A stretch of DNA of 64,000 bases from Limnobacter sp. CACIAM 66H1 (GTDB lineage: Bacteria > Pseudomonadota > Gammaproteobacteria > Burkholderiales > Burkholderiaceae_B): positions 1 through 64,000 of the forward strand of contig NZ_LUJK01000002.1 in assembly GCF_001601825.1 (NCBI RefSeq). The letters are read 5' to 3'. The notes beneath the pieces were generated by a model. It searched no databases. It was not told the DNA's origin and was given only the letters and a program-made list of their open reading frames with translations. Both the position numbers and the translations under genes were made by a program. This document shows positions 40,012-48,760 of this stretch, piece after piece. Numbering within the stretch: the stretch's first letter is position 1; every line of letters begins with the position of its first letter.

Positions 40012-40014
40012 TCA

Positions 40015-40449
40015 ATGACCAAGCCCGTGCATTCGCCCAAACCGACACAGTACCTGGCGTTTGATTTTGGTTTGAAGCGAATTGGCGTTGCATTTGGTAA
40101 TTCCCTGACCAAAACTGCCAGTGGTGTGTCCGTGGTTGAAGCGCAAAATGATGAGCAGCGGTTCGACAAAATTGAAAAGCTGATTAAAGAGTGGCAGCCA
40201 GAGGGCCTGGTGGTTGGGGTGCCTCGACAGGCCGATGGTGCCGACAATGAATTGACCGCACGTTGTGAGCGTTTCGCCCGTCAATTGGAGGGGCGTTTTT
40301 CCCTGCCATGTGCCCGGGTTGATGAGCGCTACACCAGTGCAATCATGGAAAGCTGTATGGGAGGCAAGGCCGCCCGCGAGAACAAAGGCCGAGTCGACAT
40401 GGGCAGTGCCTGCCTGATTCTGGAACAATTCTTTCTGGAGGGACGATGA
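40015..40449 (+). CDS. ruvX: RuvX/YqgF, Holliday-junction resolvase-like RNase H-fold protein
   Basis: 144-residue RNase H-fold nuclease implicated in 16S rRNA 5' processing. It has AFDFGLKRIGVAFGN (Asp in the first strand), the VVGVPRQADGADNELTARCERF segment and the VDERYTSA motif with a catalytic acid. The stop overlaps the pyrR start by 4 bp (ATGA). Confidence 0.93.
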   Translation: MTKPVHSPKPTQYLAFDFGLKRIGVAFGNSLTKTASGVSVVEAQNDEQRFDKIEKLIKEWQPEGLVVGVPRQADGADNELTARCERFARQLEGRFSLPCARVDERYTSAIMESCMGGKAARENKGRVDMGSACLILEQFFLEGR

Positions 40450-40952
40450 GCCTGCCAAACCCCGAAGCCCTGTACGCCCGCCTGCGTGATCAAATTGAAA
40501 AAGCCTTTCCCGACCGTTCCGAACTGGGACTGATTGGGGTGCACAGCGGAGGCGCCTGGATTGCCGAGCGACTGCATGTTGACCTGGGTTTCAGCTTGCC
40601 TTGCGGCTTTCTCGACAGTGCTTTTTATCGCGACGACTTTTCCGAACGGGGCTTGAAAGAGGCCCCCAAACCAGCCGAGGTGCCCTTTGAGGTTCAGGGC
40701 CGCACGATTTTGCTGGTGGATGACGTGTTGTACACAGGGCGAACCACAAGGGCGATTGTGAATCATTTGTTTGACTTTGGCCGACCTGCAAAAATTGAGT
40801 TGGCGGTATTGCTGGATCGTGGTGGCCGTGAATTACCGATTGATGCGCAGTATGTGGGCAAGCACCTGCCGCTGAAACCCAACGAAGCGTTTGTATTGAC
40901 CCAAGATGATCAAGGTGCTTTCCGCCTGGAGCTGGAGGTAAAACCAAATTGA
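40446..40952 (+). CDS. pyrR: PyrR, pyrimidine operon attenuator / uracil phosphoribosyltransferase
   Basis: 168-residue type I phosphoribosyltransferase that binds UMP/PRPP; in Gram-positive bacteria PyrR regulates pyr mRNA, while in betaproteobacteria the regulatory role is unclear. The PRPP motif is [16 protein letters not shown] (about residues 88-103); the protein shares the PyrR core [13 protein letters not shown] and [14 protein letters not shown]. It overlaps ruvX and pyrB, so it belongs to the pyr operon. Confidence 0.92.
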   Translation: MSLPNPEALYARLRDQIEKAFPDRSELGLIGVHSGGAWIAERLHVDLGFSLPCGFLDSAFYRDDFSERGLKEAPKPAEVPFEVQGRTILLVDDVLYTGRTTRAIVNHLFDFGRPAKIELAVLLDRGGRELPIDAQYVGKHLPLKPNEAFVLTQDDQGAFRLELEVKPN

Positions 40953-41920
40953 ATAACCCTCAACTGAACGCCGCGGGTGAGCTGGTTCACCTGTTGAGCA
41001 TTGAAGGGCTGCCCAAAGCGATGATTCTTCGCATTCTGGACACTGCTGAATCGTTTTTGTCGGTGACCGATCGTGAAGTGAAACAAGTGCCTTTGTTGCG
41101 CGGCAAGTCAGTGTTCAATGTGTTTTTTGAGAATTCCACCCGAACCCGCACCACGTTCGAGATTGCTGCCAAGCGCTTGTCAGCCGATGTCGTGAATTTG
41201 AACATTGGTTCTTCGTCGACCAGCAAGGGCGAGTCGCTGATCGACACCATCGACAATCTGGCGGCCATGTCGGCCGACATGTTTGTGATGCGGCATTCGG
41301 AAAGTGGTGCCCCTACCTTCATGGCACAGCACTTGAACCGTACCAGCGGTGGCACTATTCATGTGATCAACGCGGGTGATGGTCGGCATGCCCACCCCAC
41401 ACAAGCGCTGCTCGACATGTACACCATTCGCCACTACAAGCAAGACTTCACCAAGTTGCGCGTGGCCATTGTGGGCGATATTTTGCACAGCCGTGTTGCG
41501 CGTTCCGACATTCATGCCCTGACCACCCTGGGTTGCCCCGAGGTGCGTGCTGTTGGCCCAAGCACCTTGTTGCCCAGTCACCTGGATAACATGGGGGTGC
41601 GCGTTTACCACGACCTCGTAGAAGGCATCAAGGATTGCGATGTGATCATCATGCTGCGTTTGCAGAAGGAACGCATGACTGGTGCCCTGATTCCGTCGGC
41701 TCAAGAATATTTCAAGCACTTTGGGTTGACTGAAGAAAAACTGCGCCACGCCAAACCCGATGCCATCGTGATGCACCCCGGCCCCATGAACCGTGGCGTA
41801 GAAATTGATTCGGCTGTGGCCGACGGTCCGCAAAGCGTAATTCTGAATCAGGTGACATTCGGGATTGCCGTGCGTATGGCGGTGATGAGTATTCTGGCAT
41901 CGTCCAGCAAAAGCGCTTAA
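40949..41920 (+). CDS. pyrB: PyrB, aspartate carbamoyltransferase catalytic subunit
   Basis: Condenses carbamoyl phosphate and aspartate to carbamoyl aspartate, the committed pyrimidine step. The 323-residue protein has [18 protein letters not shown] (carbamoyl-phosphate site, about 52-69), the [15 protein letters not shown] motif and [13 protein letters not shown]. The start is a TTG at 40949 overlapping the pyrR stop, with GGAGG at 40934-40938. The downstream PyrC' suggests the Pseudomonas-type class A ATCase, in which six PyrB and six PyrC' chains form a dodecamer. Confidence 0.95.
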   Translation: MNNPQLNAAGELVHLLSIEGLPKAMILRILDTAESFLSVTDREVKQVPLLRGKSVFNVFFENSTRTRTTFEIAAKRLSADVVNLNIGSSSTSKGESLIDTIDNLAAMSADMFVMRHSESGAPTFMAQHLNRTSGGTIHVINAGDGRHAHPTQALLDMYTIRHYKQDFTKLRVAIVGDILHSRVARSDIHALTTLGCPEVRAVGPSTLLPSHLDNMGVRVYHDLVEGIKDCDVIIMLRLQKERMTGALIPSAQEYFKHFGLTEEKLRHAKPDAIVMHPGPMNRGVEIDSAVADGPQSVILNQVTFGIAVRMAVMSILASSSKSA

Positions 41921-41941
41921 ATTGAACTACGAGGAAAGACA

Positions 41942-43258
41942 ATGCGAGTCTTGATTTCTGGCGGACGAGTGATTGATCCCAGCATTGGCGCTGATGCAGT
42001 CATGGATGTTGCGGTGGCTGCTGGACGCGTGGTGGCGGTGGCCCCCAAGGGCGAAATGCCTGCCGACTTCGCGCCGAGTAAAACTATCGATGCCACTGGC
42101 CTTTGGGTGCTGCCCGGGCTTGTGGATTTGTCGGCGCGCCTGCGCGAACCAGGCTATGAATACCGCGCCACCCTTGAAAGTGAAATGGAAGCAGCCATGG
42201 CTGGCGGTATTACATCACTGGTGTGCCCACCCGACACAGAACCCGTGCTGGACGAGCCTGGCTTGATCGAGATGTTGAAGTTCAAGGCACGCCAGTTGAA
42301 CCTGGCCAAGGTGTACCCGCTGGGCGCCCTGACCACGGGTTTGAATGGCGAAACGCTGACTGAAATGGCCGAACTGACCGAGGCAGGTTGCGTGGGCTTT
42401 AGCCAGGCTGAATCGCCCATTCGCGATTTGCGTGTGTTGCTGCAAGCCATGAAGTATGCCCGTAACTTTGGTTTCACCGTGTTTTTGCGGCCCACTGAGC
42501 CCAACTTCAGCAAGGGCGGCGTGGCCCATGCCGGTGCTTATGCTTCACGCATGGGTTTGAGCGGCATTCCGGTGATGGCTGAAACCATTGCACTGCAGGC
42601 CTACTTTGAGTTGGTTCGTTCAACAGGTACTCGCATGCATATCTGCCGCATCAGTTCGGCCAAGGGCATTGAACTGGTTCGACAAGCCAAAGCCGAAGGT
42701 TTGCCTGTGACTTGCGATGTGGCAATCCACCACGTGCATTTAACCGACCTGGACATTGGTTTCTTCGACCCCAACGCCCACCTGATCCCGCCCTTGCGCG
42801 AGCAGCGCGACCGCGACGCTATTCGTGCCGGTTTGCTGGATGGCACCATTGATGCGATTTGCTCGGACCATACCCCGGTAGACGACGATGCCAAGTTGTT
42901 GCCTTTTGCGGAGAGCGAGGCGGGCGCGACCGGGCTGGAGTTGTTGTTGACTTTGACCGTGAAGTGGATGCGTGAGCAGAACGTGCCCCCCTCACGAATT
43001 GTCGAATTGTTGTGTGGCAACCCCGCCGACATTATCAAGGTTCAAGCGGGCAGTTTGCGCACTGGTATGCCGGCCGATCTGTGCCTGTTCAACCCGGAAG
43101 TCGATTGGGTGGTGGGCGAGGCCAGTTTGATCAGCCAGGGCAAGCACACGCCGTTCAATGGTTTTCCCATGCAGGGCAAAGTGCAACTGACCATGGTGAA
43201 TGGCAACGTGGGCTACAGTAGCCTTGAAAAAAGCAAAATGAAAGTGCTTGCTGCTTAA
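41942..43258 (+). CDS. pyrX: PyrC' (PyrX), dihydroorotase-like, non-catalytic ATCase partner
   Basis: 438-residue dihydroorotase-family protein. The family motif D-x-H-x-H-x-R-E-P-G reads DLSARLREPG here (62-71), so both metal-binding His (positions 64 and 66) are Ser and Arg; the later HIAH-type segment is HICR. A segment with DHTPVDDDAK is retained. Such PyrC' proteins are known from Pseudomonas, where they are inactive as dihydroorotases but needed for the ATCase assembly. It follows pyrB by 21 bp. Another gene should supply real dihydroorotase. Confidence 0.85.
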   Translation: MRVLISGGRVIDPSIGADAVMDVAVAAGRVVAVAPKGEMPADFAPSKTIDATGLWVLPGLVDLSARLREPGYEYRATLESEMEAAMAGGITSLVCPPDTEPVLDEPGLIEMLKFKARQLNLAKVYPLGALTTGLNGETLTEMAELTEAGCVGFSQAESPIRDLRVLLQAMKYARNFGFTVFLRPTEPNFSKGGVAHAGAYASRMGLSGIPVMAETIALQAYFELVRSTGTRMHICRISSAKGIELVRQAKAEGLPVTCDVAIHHVHLTDLDIGFFDPNAHLIPPLREQRDRDAIRAGLLDGTIDAICSDHTPVDDDAKLLPFAESEAGATGLELLLTLTVKWMREQNVPPSRIVELLCGNPADIIKVQAGSLRTGMPADLCLFNPEVDWVVGEASLISQGKHTPFNGFPMQGKVQLTMVNGNVGYSSLEKSKMKVLAA

Positions 43259-43268
43259 GGTTCACAAC

Positions 43269-44027
43269 ATGCGCAAAGCCTGGATGTTGATTCGCCTGAT
43301 TGCTCACTTGCTCTATGGCTTTGTCGTGGCGTTGGTGTTTTGGCCCTTGTTCAGCAAAGCTTTGAAAGAGGCCATTGAAAAGCGTTGGGCCCGCCAGTTG
43401 CTGGGTATTTTGAATGTGAAGGTAAAGGTGGTGTATGAATCGCCTGAATCGAATTACGCCATTCACAAGCCTTGCCTGCTTTACAGCACGCACGTGTCCT
43501 GGTTGGATATTTTCGCGTTCAACAGCATTCACCCGGTGACGTTCATTGCCAAATCTGAAATATCAAAATGGCCCATTGGTGGTTTGCTGGCCAAGCGCAG
43601 TGGCACGCTTTTTATTGAGCGCGGCAAGCGACATGCTGTTCGCGACGTAATTCATGCCGCCGTCAAGGTGTTGGGCACTGGGCGTTGCGTGGCTGTGTTT
43701 CCGGAAGGCACAACCGGGCCTGGAAATGCGCCCCTGCATTTTCACAGCAACTTTGTACAACCTGCGATACAGGCCAAGGTGCCCTTGGTACCAGTCAGCT
43801 TGCAATACTTCACCCCTGATGGAAAGTTTTCTGCGCAGCCTGCTTTTATCGGCGAACAAACCTTGCTTGAGAACATTCAGGTGTTGTTGGGCAGCAAAAC
43901 CGGGTTTGTAGTTCAGCTTTATATTCACGCACCGGTCGATACACACGGGCGCACACGGCATGAACTCAGCGACGAAGCACACGAGAAAATCCGTGTGTTA
44001 TGTGCTCAAACGAGCGGAGCGACCTGA
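43269..44027 (+). CDS. plsC: PlsC-family 1-acyl-sn-glycerol-3-phosphate acyltransferase
   Basis: Inner-membrane acyltransferase that forms phosphatidic acid from lysophosphatidic acid. The 252-residue protein has one N-terminal hydrophobic segment (LIRLIAHLLYGFVVALVFWPLF), the HxxxxD box in STHVSWLDIFAFN (about 79-91) and the FPEGTTGPG motif near residue 145. I use the ATG at 43269, 10 bp after pyrC' ends. It converges on apaH with a 2-bp gap. Confidence 0.9.
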   Translation: MRKAWMLIRLIAHLLYGFVVALVFWPLFSKALKEAIEKRWARQLLGILNVKVKVVYESPESNYAIHKPCLLYSTHVSWLDIFAFNSIHPVTFIAKSEISKWPIGGLLAKRSGTLFIERGKRHAVRDVIHAAVKVLGTGRCVAVFPEGTTGPGNAPLHFHSNFVQPAIQAKVPLVPVSLQYFTPDGKFSAQPAFIGEQTLLENIQVLLGSKTGFVVQLYIHAPVDTHGRTRHELSDEAHEKIRVLCAQTSGAT

Positions 44028-44029
44028 AT

Positions 44030-44875
44030 TCAGGGAATGGTGGGCAAGGGCGGTTCTACCGCATCCACTTGAATGATCGCTTCATCTTCCAGACGAAGTG
44101 CGGTCAGCTGACCACCCCATACGCAGCCTGTGTCGAGGCAATAACCAGCTTTGTTTTTCAGTTGCCCCAACGTGGACCAATGCCCGAAAACAATGGGCCC
44201 CTCGCCTGAAAACCCTCGTTCGAGCTCAAACCATGGTTTCAGTTCTGGAGGTGCATCGGCAGGTTCCAGTTTGTATTTGAAGTCGATTTTGCCGTCGTCG
44301 CGCATCATGCGCATGCGGGTAAACACGTTCACGATCAGCCGCAGGCGATCAAATCCCTCCAGCGACTGTTCCCAACGGTTGGGTTTGTTGCCGTAAAGTT
44401 CAGCCATGAAAGCCTGCCAGTCTGGACCAGACAACACCTGCCGTACCTCATCGGACAAGGCCAAGGCATCGTCGAAACTCCATTGCGGCAACAGGCCTGC
44501 GTGGGTCAGTAGGGCGCCGTTTAAAGTGTTGTCGACGACAGGCAAGCGAAGGGCCAAGGGTTGGCCACGCAGCCAGTCCACCAGTTCTTCGCCATCTGGT
44601 GCGTTAACCACTTCGGCAATGGTGTCGCTTTCATGGCTGCGGCCACTGTTGCACCAAAGTGCCAGCAGATGCAAATCATGGTTGCCCAGCACGGTGTGGG
44701 CATTCTCTCCCAGGTTTTTGATGAATCTCAGGGTGTCCAGAGACCTTGGGCCTCGATTGACCAGATCGCCGGCAAACCACAGCGTGTCGTTTTTAGGGTT
44801 GAACCGGATTTTATCCAGTAGCGTCAATAAGGAATCCAGACAACCCTGAACGTCGCCAATCACATAGTTGGCCAT
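44030..44875 (-). CDS. apaH: ApaH, symmetrical bis(5'-nucleosyl)-tetraphosphatase
   Basis: Metallophosphatase that cleaves Ap4A to two ADP and also removes Np4 caps from RNA. The 281-residue protein has GDVQGC (6-11), GDLVNRGP and GNHD, the PPP-family metal and phosphate motifs. I start at the ATG at 44875; the frame extends to 44896. It is divergent from the phosphohexomutase gene. Confidence 0.93.
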   Translation of the reverse strand: MANYVIGDVQGCLDSLLTLLDKIRFNPKNDTLWFAGDLVNRGPRSLDTLRFIKNLGENAHTVLGNHDLHLLALWCNSGRSHESDTIAEVVNAPDGEELVDWLRGQPLALRLPVVDNTLNGALLTHAGLLPQWSFDDALALSDEVRQVLSGPDWQAFMAELYGNKPNRWEQSLEGFDRLRLIVNVFTRMRMMRDDGKIDFKYKLEPADAPPELKPWFELERGFSGEGPIVFGHWSTLGQLKNKAGYCLDTGCVWGGQLTALRLEDEAIIQVDAVEPPLPTIP

Positions 44876-44998
44876 ATTGAAAACAAACCAAAACAACGAA
44901 AGTAGTATTATGCCTTGAGTCTATGTATTCAACGCGTGGAGTTGGATCAGGCCCTTGCGTTCTCAACCTTCTATTTTGACTATTTCGGGTATTCAACC

Positions 44999-46390
44999 AT
45001 GAGCATCTCCTCCTCTATTTTCAAAGCCTATGACATTCGCGGCATTGTGGACGACACCTTGACCGAAGAAGCTGCCTATTGCGTGGGGCGTGCTTTGGGG
45101 CAGTTGGCCTTGAGTCGCGGCAAAAATGAGGCGGTGGTGGGGCGAGATGGGCGTTTGAGTGGCCCACGCCTGTGTGGCGCACTGGCCGATGGTTTTCGGG
45201 ATGCGGGCGTGAATGTGGTGGATGTGGGCATGGTGGCAACCCCACTGGTTTATTTTGCAACCTTCTTGCTGGGCAATGGCACCGGTGTGCAAGTGACCGG
45301 CAGCCACAACCCCCCGCAGTACAACGGCCTGAAAATGATGGTGGCTGGTGAAACCTTGTACGGCGATACCATTCAGGGACTGTTGAAATGGATTCAAACC
45401 GAGAAGCCCGTGCGTGGCGTAGTACCTGGCGTACAGCGCGGTGGCTACCGTGAACTGAATGTGTGGCCTGATTATTTGAGCAATATTCTGGGGCACATCA
45501 AACTGGCACGTCCCATGAAAATTGCCGTCGATTGTGGCAATGGTGTAGCGGGTGCATTTGCAAAAACACTCTATGAAGCTTTGGGCTGTGAGGTGACAGA
45601 GCTGTTTTGTGAGGTGGATGGCAATTTCCCCAATCACCATCCTGACCCTGCTCATCCAGAGAACCTGCAAGACCTGATTGCTTGCGTGAAAAACGGCGAT
45701 GCTGAAATTGGTTTGGCCTTTGACGGCGATGGCGACCGCCTGGGCGTTGTGACCAAAGACGGTGAAATTATTTATCCCGACCGCCAGTTGATTTTGTTCG
45801 CGCGTGATGTGATTGCGCGTAACCCTGGCGCCATGGTGATTTATGACGTGAAGTGCACACGCCATGTGGCCAAGGCTGTAAAAGCTGCAGGTGGTGAGCC
45901 ACTGATGTGGAAGACCGGCCATTCATTGATCAAGGCCAAGTTGAAGGAAACCGGTGCCCCACTGGCCGGCGAGATGAGCGGCCATGTGTTTTTCAAGGAA
46001 CGCTGGTTCGGTTTTGACGATGGTTTGTACGCCGGCGTGCGTTTGCTGGAGATTTTGTCGCGCAGCGGCGACCCCAGCGCTGAACTGAATGCTTTGCCCA
46101 ATTCATCGAGCACACCCGAATTGCAGTTGCAAACAGCTGAAGGTGTGAACTTTGACATTGTGAAACGTTTGCAGGCCGAGGGTAAGTTTCCAAGTTCGGA
46201 ATCGGTCAATACCATTGATGGTGTGCGGGCCGAATATGCCGACGGTTTCGGGCTCGCGCGTCCGTCCAACACTACACCGGTCGTGGTGATGCGTTTTGAA
46301 GCCGACAGTGATGCTGCGCTGGCCCGTATTCAAGGCGAGTTCAAGGCTGCCATTTTGGCGGTGGCACCCGATGTGAAGTTGCCGTTTTAA
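44999..46390 (+). CDS. algC: Phosphomannomutase/phosphoglucomutase (AlgC/ManB type)
   Basis: Interconverts hexose 1- and 6-phosphates for polysaccharide and LPS synthesis. The 463-residue alpha-D-phosphohexomutase has the FKAYDIRGI start, the phosphoserine loop TGSHNPPQYNGLK (about 99-111), the metal loop DGDGDRLGVV (about 243-252), and GEMSGHVFFKE in the sugar-binding region. I use the ATG at 44999; an upstream extension to 44915 has no family similarity. It is followed directly by the DUF1415 gene. Confidence 0.92.
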   Translation: MSISSSIFKAYDIRGIVDDTLTEEAAYCVGRALGQLALSRGKNEAVVGRDGRLSGPRLCGALADGFRDAGVNVVDVGMVATPLVYFATFLLGNGTGVQVTGSHNPPQYNGLKMMVAGETLYGDTIQGLLKWIQTEKPVRGVVPGVQRGGYRELNVWPDYLSNILGHIKLARPMKIAVDCGNGVAGAFAKTLYEALGCEVTELFCEVDGNFPNHHPDPAHPENLQDLIACVKNGDAEIGLAFDGDGDRLGVVTKDGEIIYPDRQLILFARDVIARNPGAMVIYDVKCTRHVAKAVKAAGGEPLMWKTGHSLIKAKLKETGAPLAGEMSGHVFFKERWFGFDDGLYAGVRLLEILSRSGDPSAELNALPNSSSTPELQLQTAEGVNFDIVKRLQAEGKFPSSESVNTIDGVRAEYADGFGLARPSNTTPVVVMRFEADSDAALARIQGEFKAAILAVAPDVKLPF

Positions 46391-46957
46391 ATGACCCGCG
46401 AAACAGACCTTGAGGTTATTGAAGCCACCCGCCGCTGGGTAGAGCAAGTGGTGGTGGCTTTTAATTTGTGTCCCTTCGCCAAACGCGAACTGGTGAAAGA
46501 TCGCGTACGTTTTGTGGTGAGCAAGGCCAGGGATGAAGCCACACTGCTGGACGAACTGGCCCATGAGCTGGCTTTGTTGAATGTGGACGGTTCAATAGAA
46601 ACAACACTGCTGATTCACCCGCAAGTTCTGCAGGATTTTTACCAGTACAACGATTTTCTGACGGCTGCTGATGAGTTGCTGGTCGACATGAACCTGGAAG
46701 GCGTTTACCAGGTGGCCAGTTTTCACCCTGATTATCAGTTTGGTGGTACAGATCCCGGCGATGTTGAAAACTACACCAACCGTTCGCCTTACCCCATGTT
46801 GCACCTGCTGCGCGAAGACAGTTTAAGCGAGGCCATCGACAATTATCCCGACGTGGATTTGATCCCCGAGCGCAATATTGATTGCATGAATGAGCAGGGT
46901 CTTGAAAAGATGCAGGCATTGTTGACTGCATGTTTGAAAGGTGCGGGCGGGAAATAA
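46391..46957 (+). CDS. DUF1415 protein
   Basis: 188-residue conserved hypothetical protein, found widely in beta- and gammaproteobacteria. Conserved parts are FNLCPFAKREL near residue 24 and the FHPDYQFGGTDPGDVENYTNRSPYPMLHLLRE block near residues 110-141, which has Cys, His and Asp residues able to bind metal or act in catalysis. Function unknown; it shares the transcript of the phosphohexomutase (no gap between stop and start). Confidence 0.85.
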   Translation: MTRETDLEVIEATRRWVEQVVVAFNLCPFAKRELVKDRVRFVVSKARDEATLLDELAHELALLNVDGSIETTLLIHPQVLQDFYQYNDFLTAADELLVDMNLEGVYQVASFHPDYQFGGTDPGDVENYTNRSPYPMLHLLREDSLSEAIDNYPDVDLIPERNIDCMNEQGLEKMQALLTACLKGAGGK

Positions 46958-46961
46958 ACAA

Positions 46962-47007
46962 CAGGGTGTTAAAAAGAAAACAACACCCTGCTTGAATTGG
47001 GTGTTTT
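46962..47007 (+). terminator. Overlapping alternative hairpins after the DUF1415 gene
   Basis: The segment GGGTGTT occurs at 46964-46970 and 46999-47005, and AACACCC at 46982-46988 can pair with either. The first stem extends to CAGGGTGTT/AACACCCTG; the second is followed by TTTT and is the better terminator. The two stems exclude each other. Confidence 0.5.
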
Positions 47008-47063
47008 GCTCTAATTGTTTCTTTGGCTTACAGGCGTTCACCGGAAAACAAAGCGGCGATTAT

Positions 47064-47243
47064 ATTTCGCAGTTTTTTGAATTTTCCTTCTAGTCAAAAA
47101 CCTTGGATGTAACTCTGGAGTTTCGAGGAAAGCCTCGAAAAATGGACTTGCAGGTCAAACGGACTGCTTGCAAACTAAGGGCTCACATCCCTCCTCCTTT
47201 GCTTCTGAGGTTTGCCCGATTAACCATATCGGGCATTTTTTTT
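47064..47243 (+). ncRNA. Candidate structured leader or small RNA before queE
   Basis: The region between the DUF1415 gene and queE is about 350 bp long and holds no convincing gene. TTCACC (47038-47043) and TATATT (about 47062-47067), 18 bp apart, could be a promoter. The transcript could close a stem GGATGT (about 47103-47108)/ACATCC (about 47184-47189), with an inner perfect hairpin TTTCGAGG/CCTCGAAA, a GCAG/CTGC stem, and end at the terminator 47213-47243. Whether it is a cis-regulatory leader of queE or an independent sRNA is not known. I could not match it to a known riboswitch. Confidence 0.45.
47213..47243 (+). terminator. Strong intrinsic terminator upstream of queE
   Basis: TGCCCGAT (47213-47220) pairs with ATCGGGCA (47228-47235), followed by eight T (47236-47243). 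It is 68 bp before the queE start, so it either ends a small RNA or acts as an attenuator. Confidence 0.87.
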
Positions 47244-47311
47244 GCCCTTTTTCTGGGCACACTTTCCCAATTCAAGTAGCATTGCGCCTGTAGCAAACAA
47301 GCGAAATTGCC

Positions 47312-47962
47312 GTGGCCACATACACCGTCAAAGAGATGTTTTATACCCTGCAGGGCGAAGGTGCCCAGGCAGGCCGGGCGGCTGTGTTCTGTCGGTTTTC
47401 CGGTTGCAATTTGTGGACTGGACGCGAGGAAGACAGGGCCACGGCCGTGTGCAAATTCTGCGACACCGATTTTGTGGGCACCGATGGCGTGGGCGGTGGC
47501 AAATTCAAGGACGCCGTTACGCTGGCCAGGGCCATCGCAGAGACCTATCTGGGTGGGCAAGGCACAGCGAAGCCCTATGTGGTATTTACCGGTGGCGAGC
47601 CCACCTTGCAACTTGACACTGCTTTGATTGACGCTGTGCACGCGAATGGGTTTGAAATTGCCATCGAGACCAATGGTACCTTGCCTGTACCTTTGGGTGT
47701 GGACTGGATTTGCGTCAGTCCCAAGTTTGGCAGCGAACTGGTGCAAACCAGCGGCAATGAATTAAAGGTAGTCGTTCCGCAATTGGGGCAGGATTTGAAT
47801 GCCTTAGGTCGATTGCAGTTTGATCACTATTTTGTGCAAGCCATGGACGACTCCGATCCCCAGAAAAAGACGAGAAACATGCAGGTGGCCATACAAACCT
47901 GTTTGGACAAACCCCAGTGGCGTTTGAGTGTACAAACCCACAAAGTAATTGGAATGCCATGA
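47312..47962 (+). CDS. queE: QueE, 7-carboxy-7-deazaguanine synthase
   Basis: Radical SAM enzyme that contracts the pterin ring of CPH4 to CDG, in queuosine synthesis. The 216-residue protein has Cys residues C32-x14-C47-x2-C50, the long-spaced cluster motif of the Burkholderia/E. coli QueE type, and TGGEPTLQ (about 91-98) for SAM binding. It starts at a GTG (47312) without a clear Shine-Dalgarno sequence, after an unusual leader. It overlaps queD by 4 bp. queC is not in the window. Confidence 0.9.
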   Translation: MATYTVKEMFYTLQGEGAQAGRAAVFCRFSGCNLWTGREEDRATAVCKFCDTDFVGTDGVGGGKFKDAVTLARAIAETYLGGQGTAKPYVVFTGGEPTLQLDTALIDAVHANGFEIAIETNGTLPVPLGVDWICVSPKFGSELVQTSGNELKVVVPQLGQDLNALGRLQFDHYFVQAMDDSDPQKKTRNMQVAIQTCLDKPQWRLSVQTHKVIGMP

Positions 47963-48309
47963 AAGTTTTCAAACAATTCACCTTCGATGTAGCGCACCAG
48001 TTACCCGATTGGCCGGGTTTGCACGGCCACAGCTACACTGCCGAGGTGTGGTTTGAAGGTCCTGCCACGGATGGCTATGTGGTGCCTGAAAGTCTTTTGA
48101 CCCAACATGTGGGGGCGGTGCACAAGCGGCTTGATCATTCTTATTTGAACGAGTTGATTGAGCTGCCCACTTCAGAAAACATTGCCCGCTGGATTTGGGA
48201 TCAACTTCGCCCGGTGGGGCCCTTGATCAAAGTGAAAGTATTTCGCGGGTCGATCGGGTTTGGGGTTGAGTTTGATCTTGAGGATGCGAAGGCGGAAGGC
48301 CGGGCCTGA
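47959..48309 (+). CDS. queD: QueD-like 6-carboxy-tetrahydropterin synthase lacking the usual catalytic Cys
   Basis: 116-residue PTPS-family protein. The Zn ligands are present (VAH near residue 12 and LHGHS near 20-24), and so is the RLDHSYLNE Asp-His pair. However, E. coli QueD has a nucleophilic Cys four residues before the second Zn His (HKCGRLHGHS); here the segment is PDWPGLHGHS with no Cys. The C-terminal Glu-containing motif is also changed (KVFRGSIGFGVEF). It overlaps queE, so a role in queuosine synthesis is still likely, with a changed active site. Confidence 0.75.
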   Translation: MKVFKQFTFDVAHQLPDWPGLHGHSYTAEVWFEGPATDGYVVPESLLTQHVGAVHKRLDHSYLNELIELPTSENIARWIWDQLRPVGPLIKVKVFRGSIGFGVEFDLEDAKAEGRA

Positions 48310-48370
48310 GGCTGCGGTTTCTGGCCAACTCGGCGTGGGTTCCTTGTGTTGCACTGGACTGGTGACTTGG

Positions 48371-48566
48371 GAGCTGAACTTGAAGGGTCACCGCTGCCCG
48401 AAAACTTGGCATTTCGGCTTGTCGTCTTGAGCCTGCACTAAGCCAAGCCCTCCAAAAGTAACGGTCGGGTCTTGGCTTTCGCGCCAGGGCGCGATCGTTA
48501 GTCTCTGGGCGCCAAGCCGGCAAGTTTTCTGACTGGTCATCGTGCGACCCATTGCAAGTTCAGCTC
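48371..48566. repeat. Large imperfect inverted repeat 1
   Basis: Perfect outer arms GAGCTGAACTTG (48371-48382) and CAAGTTCAGCTC (48555-48566), continued inward by GGGTC/GACCC- and AAAACTTG/CAAGTTTT-type matches over about 40-50 bp of arm. Inner hairpins GCCAAG/CTTGGC and GCGCC/GGCGC lie in the loop. Confidence 0.75.
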
Positions 48567-48624
48567 CGAGTCACCGCTGGCGCAACGCCCATTCGGCGGC
48601 GGTGTTTCGATCGCCTCGCCTTCA

Positions 48625-48757
48625 AGAAAACCTGCCCTTGCGTGCCGAGCAGAGCCGGTGTTGCCCAGCATGGGCGACAGAGAACGAACCCGACCCGCAG
48701 TTTAGGAGGGTCGTTCTCAGGCATCGCAAGGCTCAGCAAGGGAGAAACAGGTTTTCT
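48625..48757. repeat. Large imperfect inverted repeat 2
   Basis: Arms AGAAAACCTG (48625-48634) and CAGGTTTTCT (48748-48757), then CCCTTGC (48635-48641)/GCAAGGG (48736-48742), and an inner stem GAGAACGA...CGACCC (48680-48696) with GGGTCGTTCTC (48708-48718). Confidence 0.75.
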
Positions 48758-48760
48758 GGC

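Noticed and set aside
47130-47190. preQ1-I riboswitch before queE
   Set aside because: Only the AAACTAAGGG tail fits; the conserved loop that pairs with it is absent, so I keep it as an unknown structured leader.
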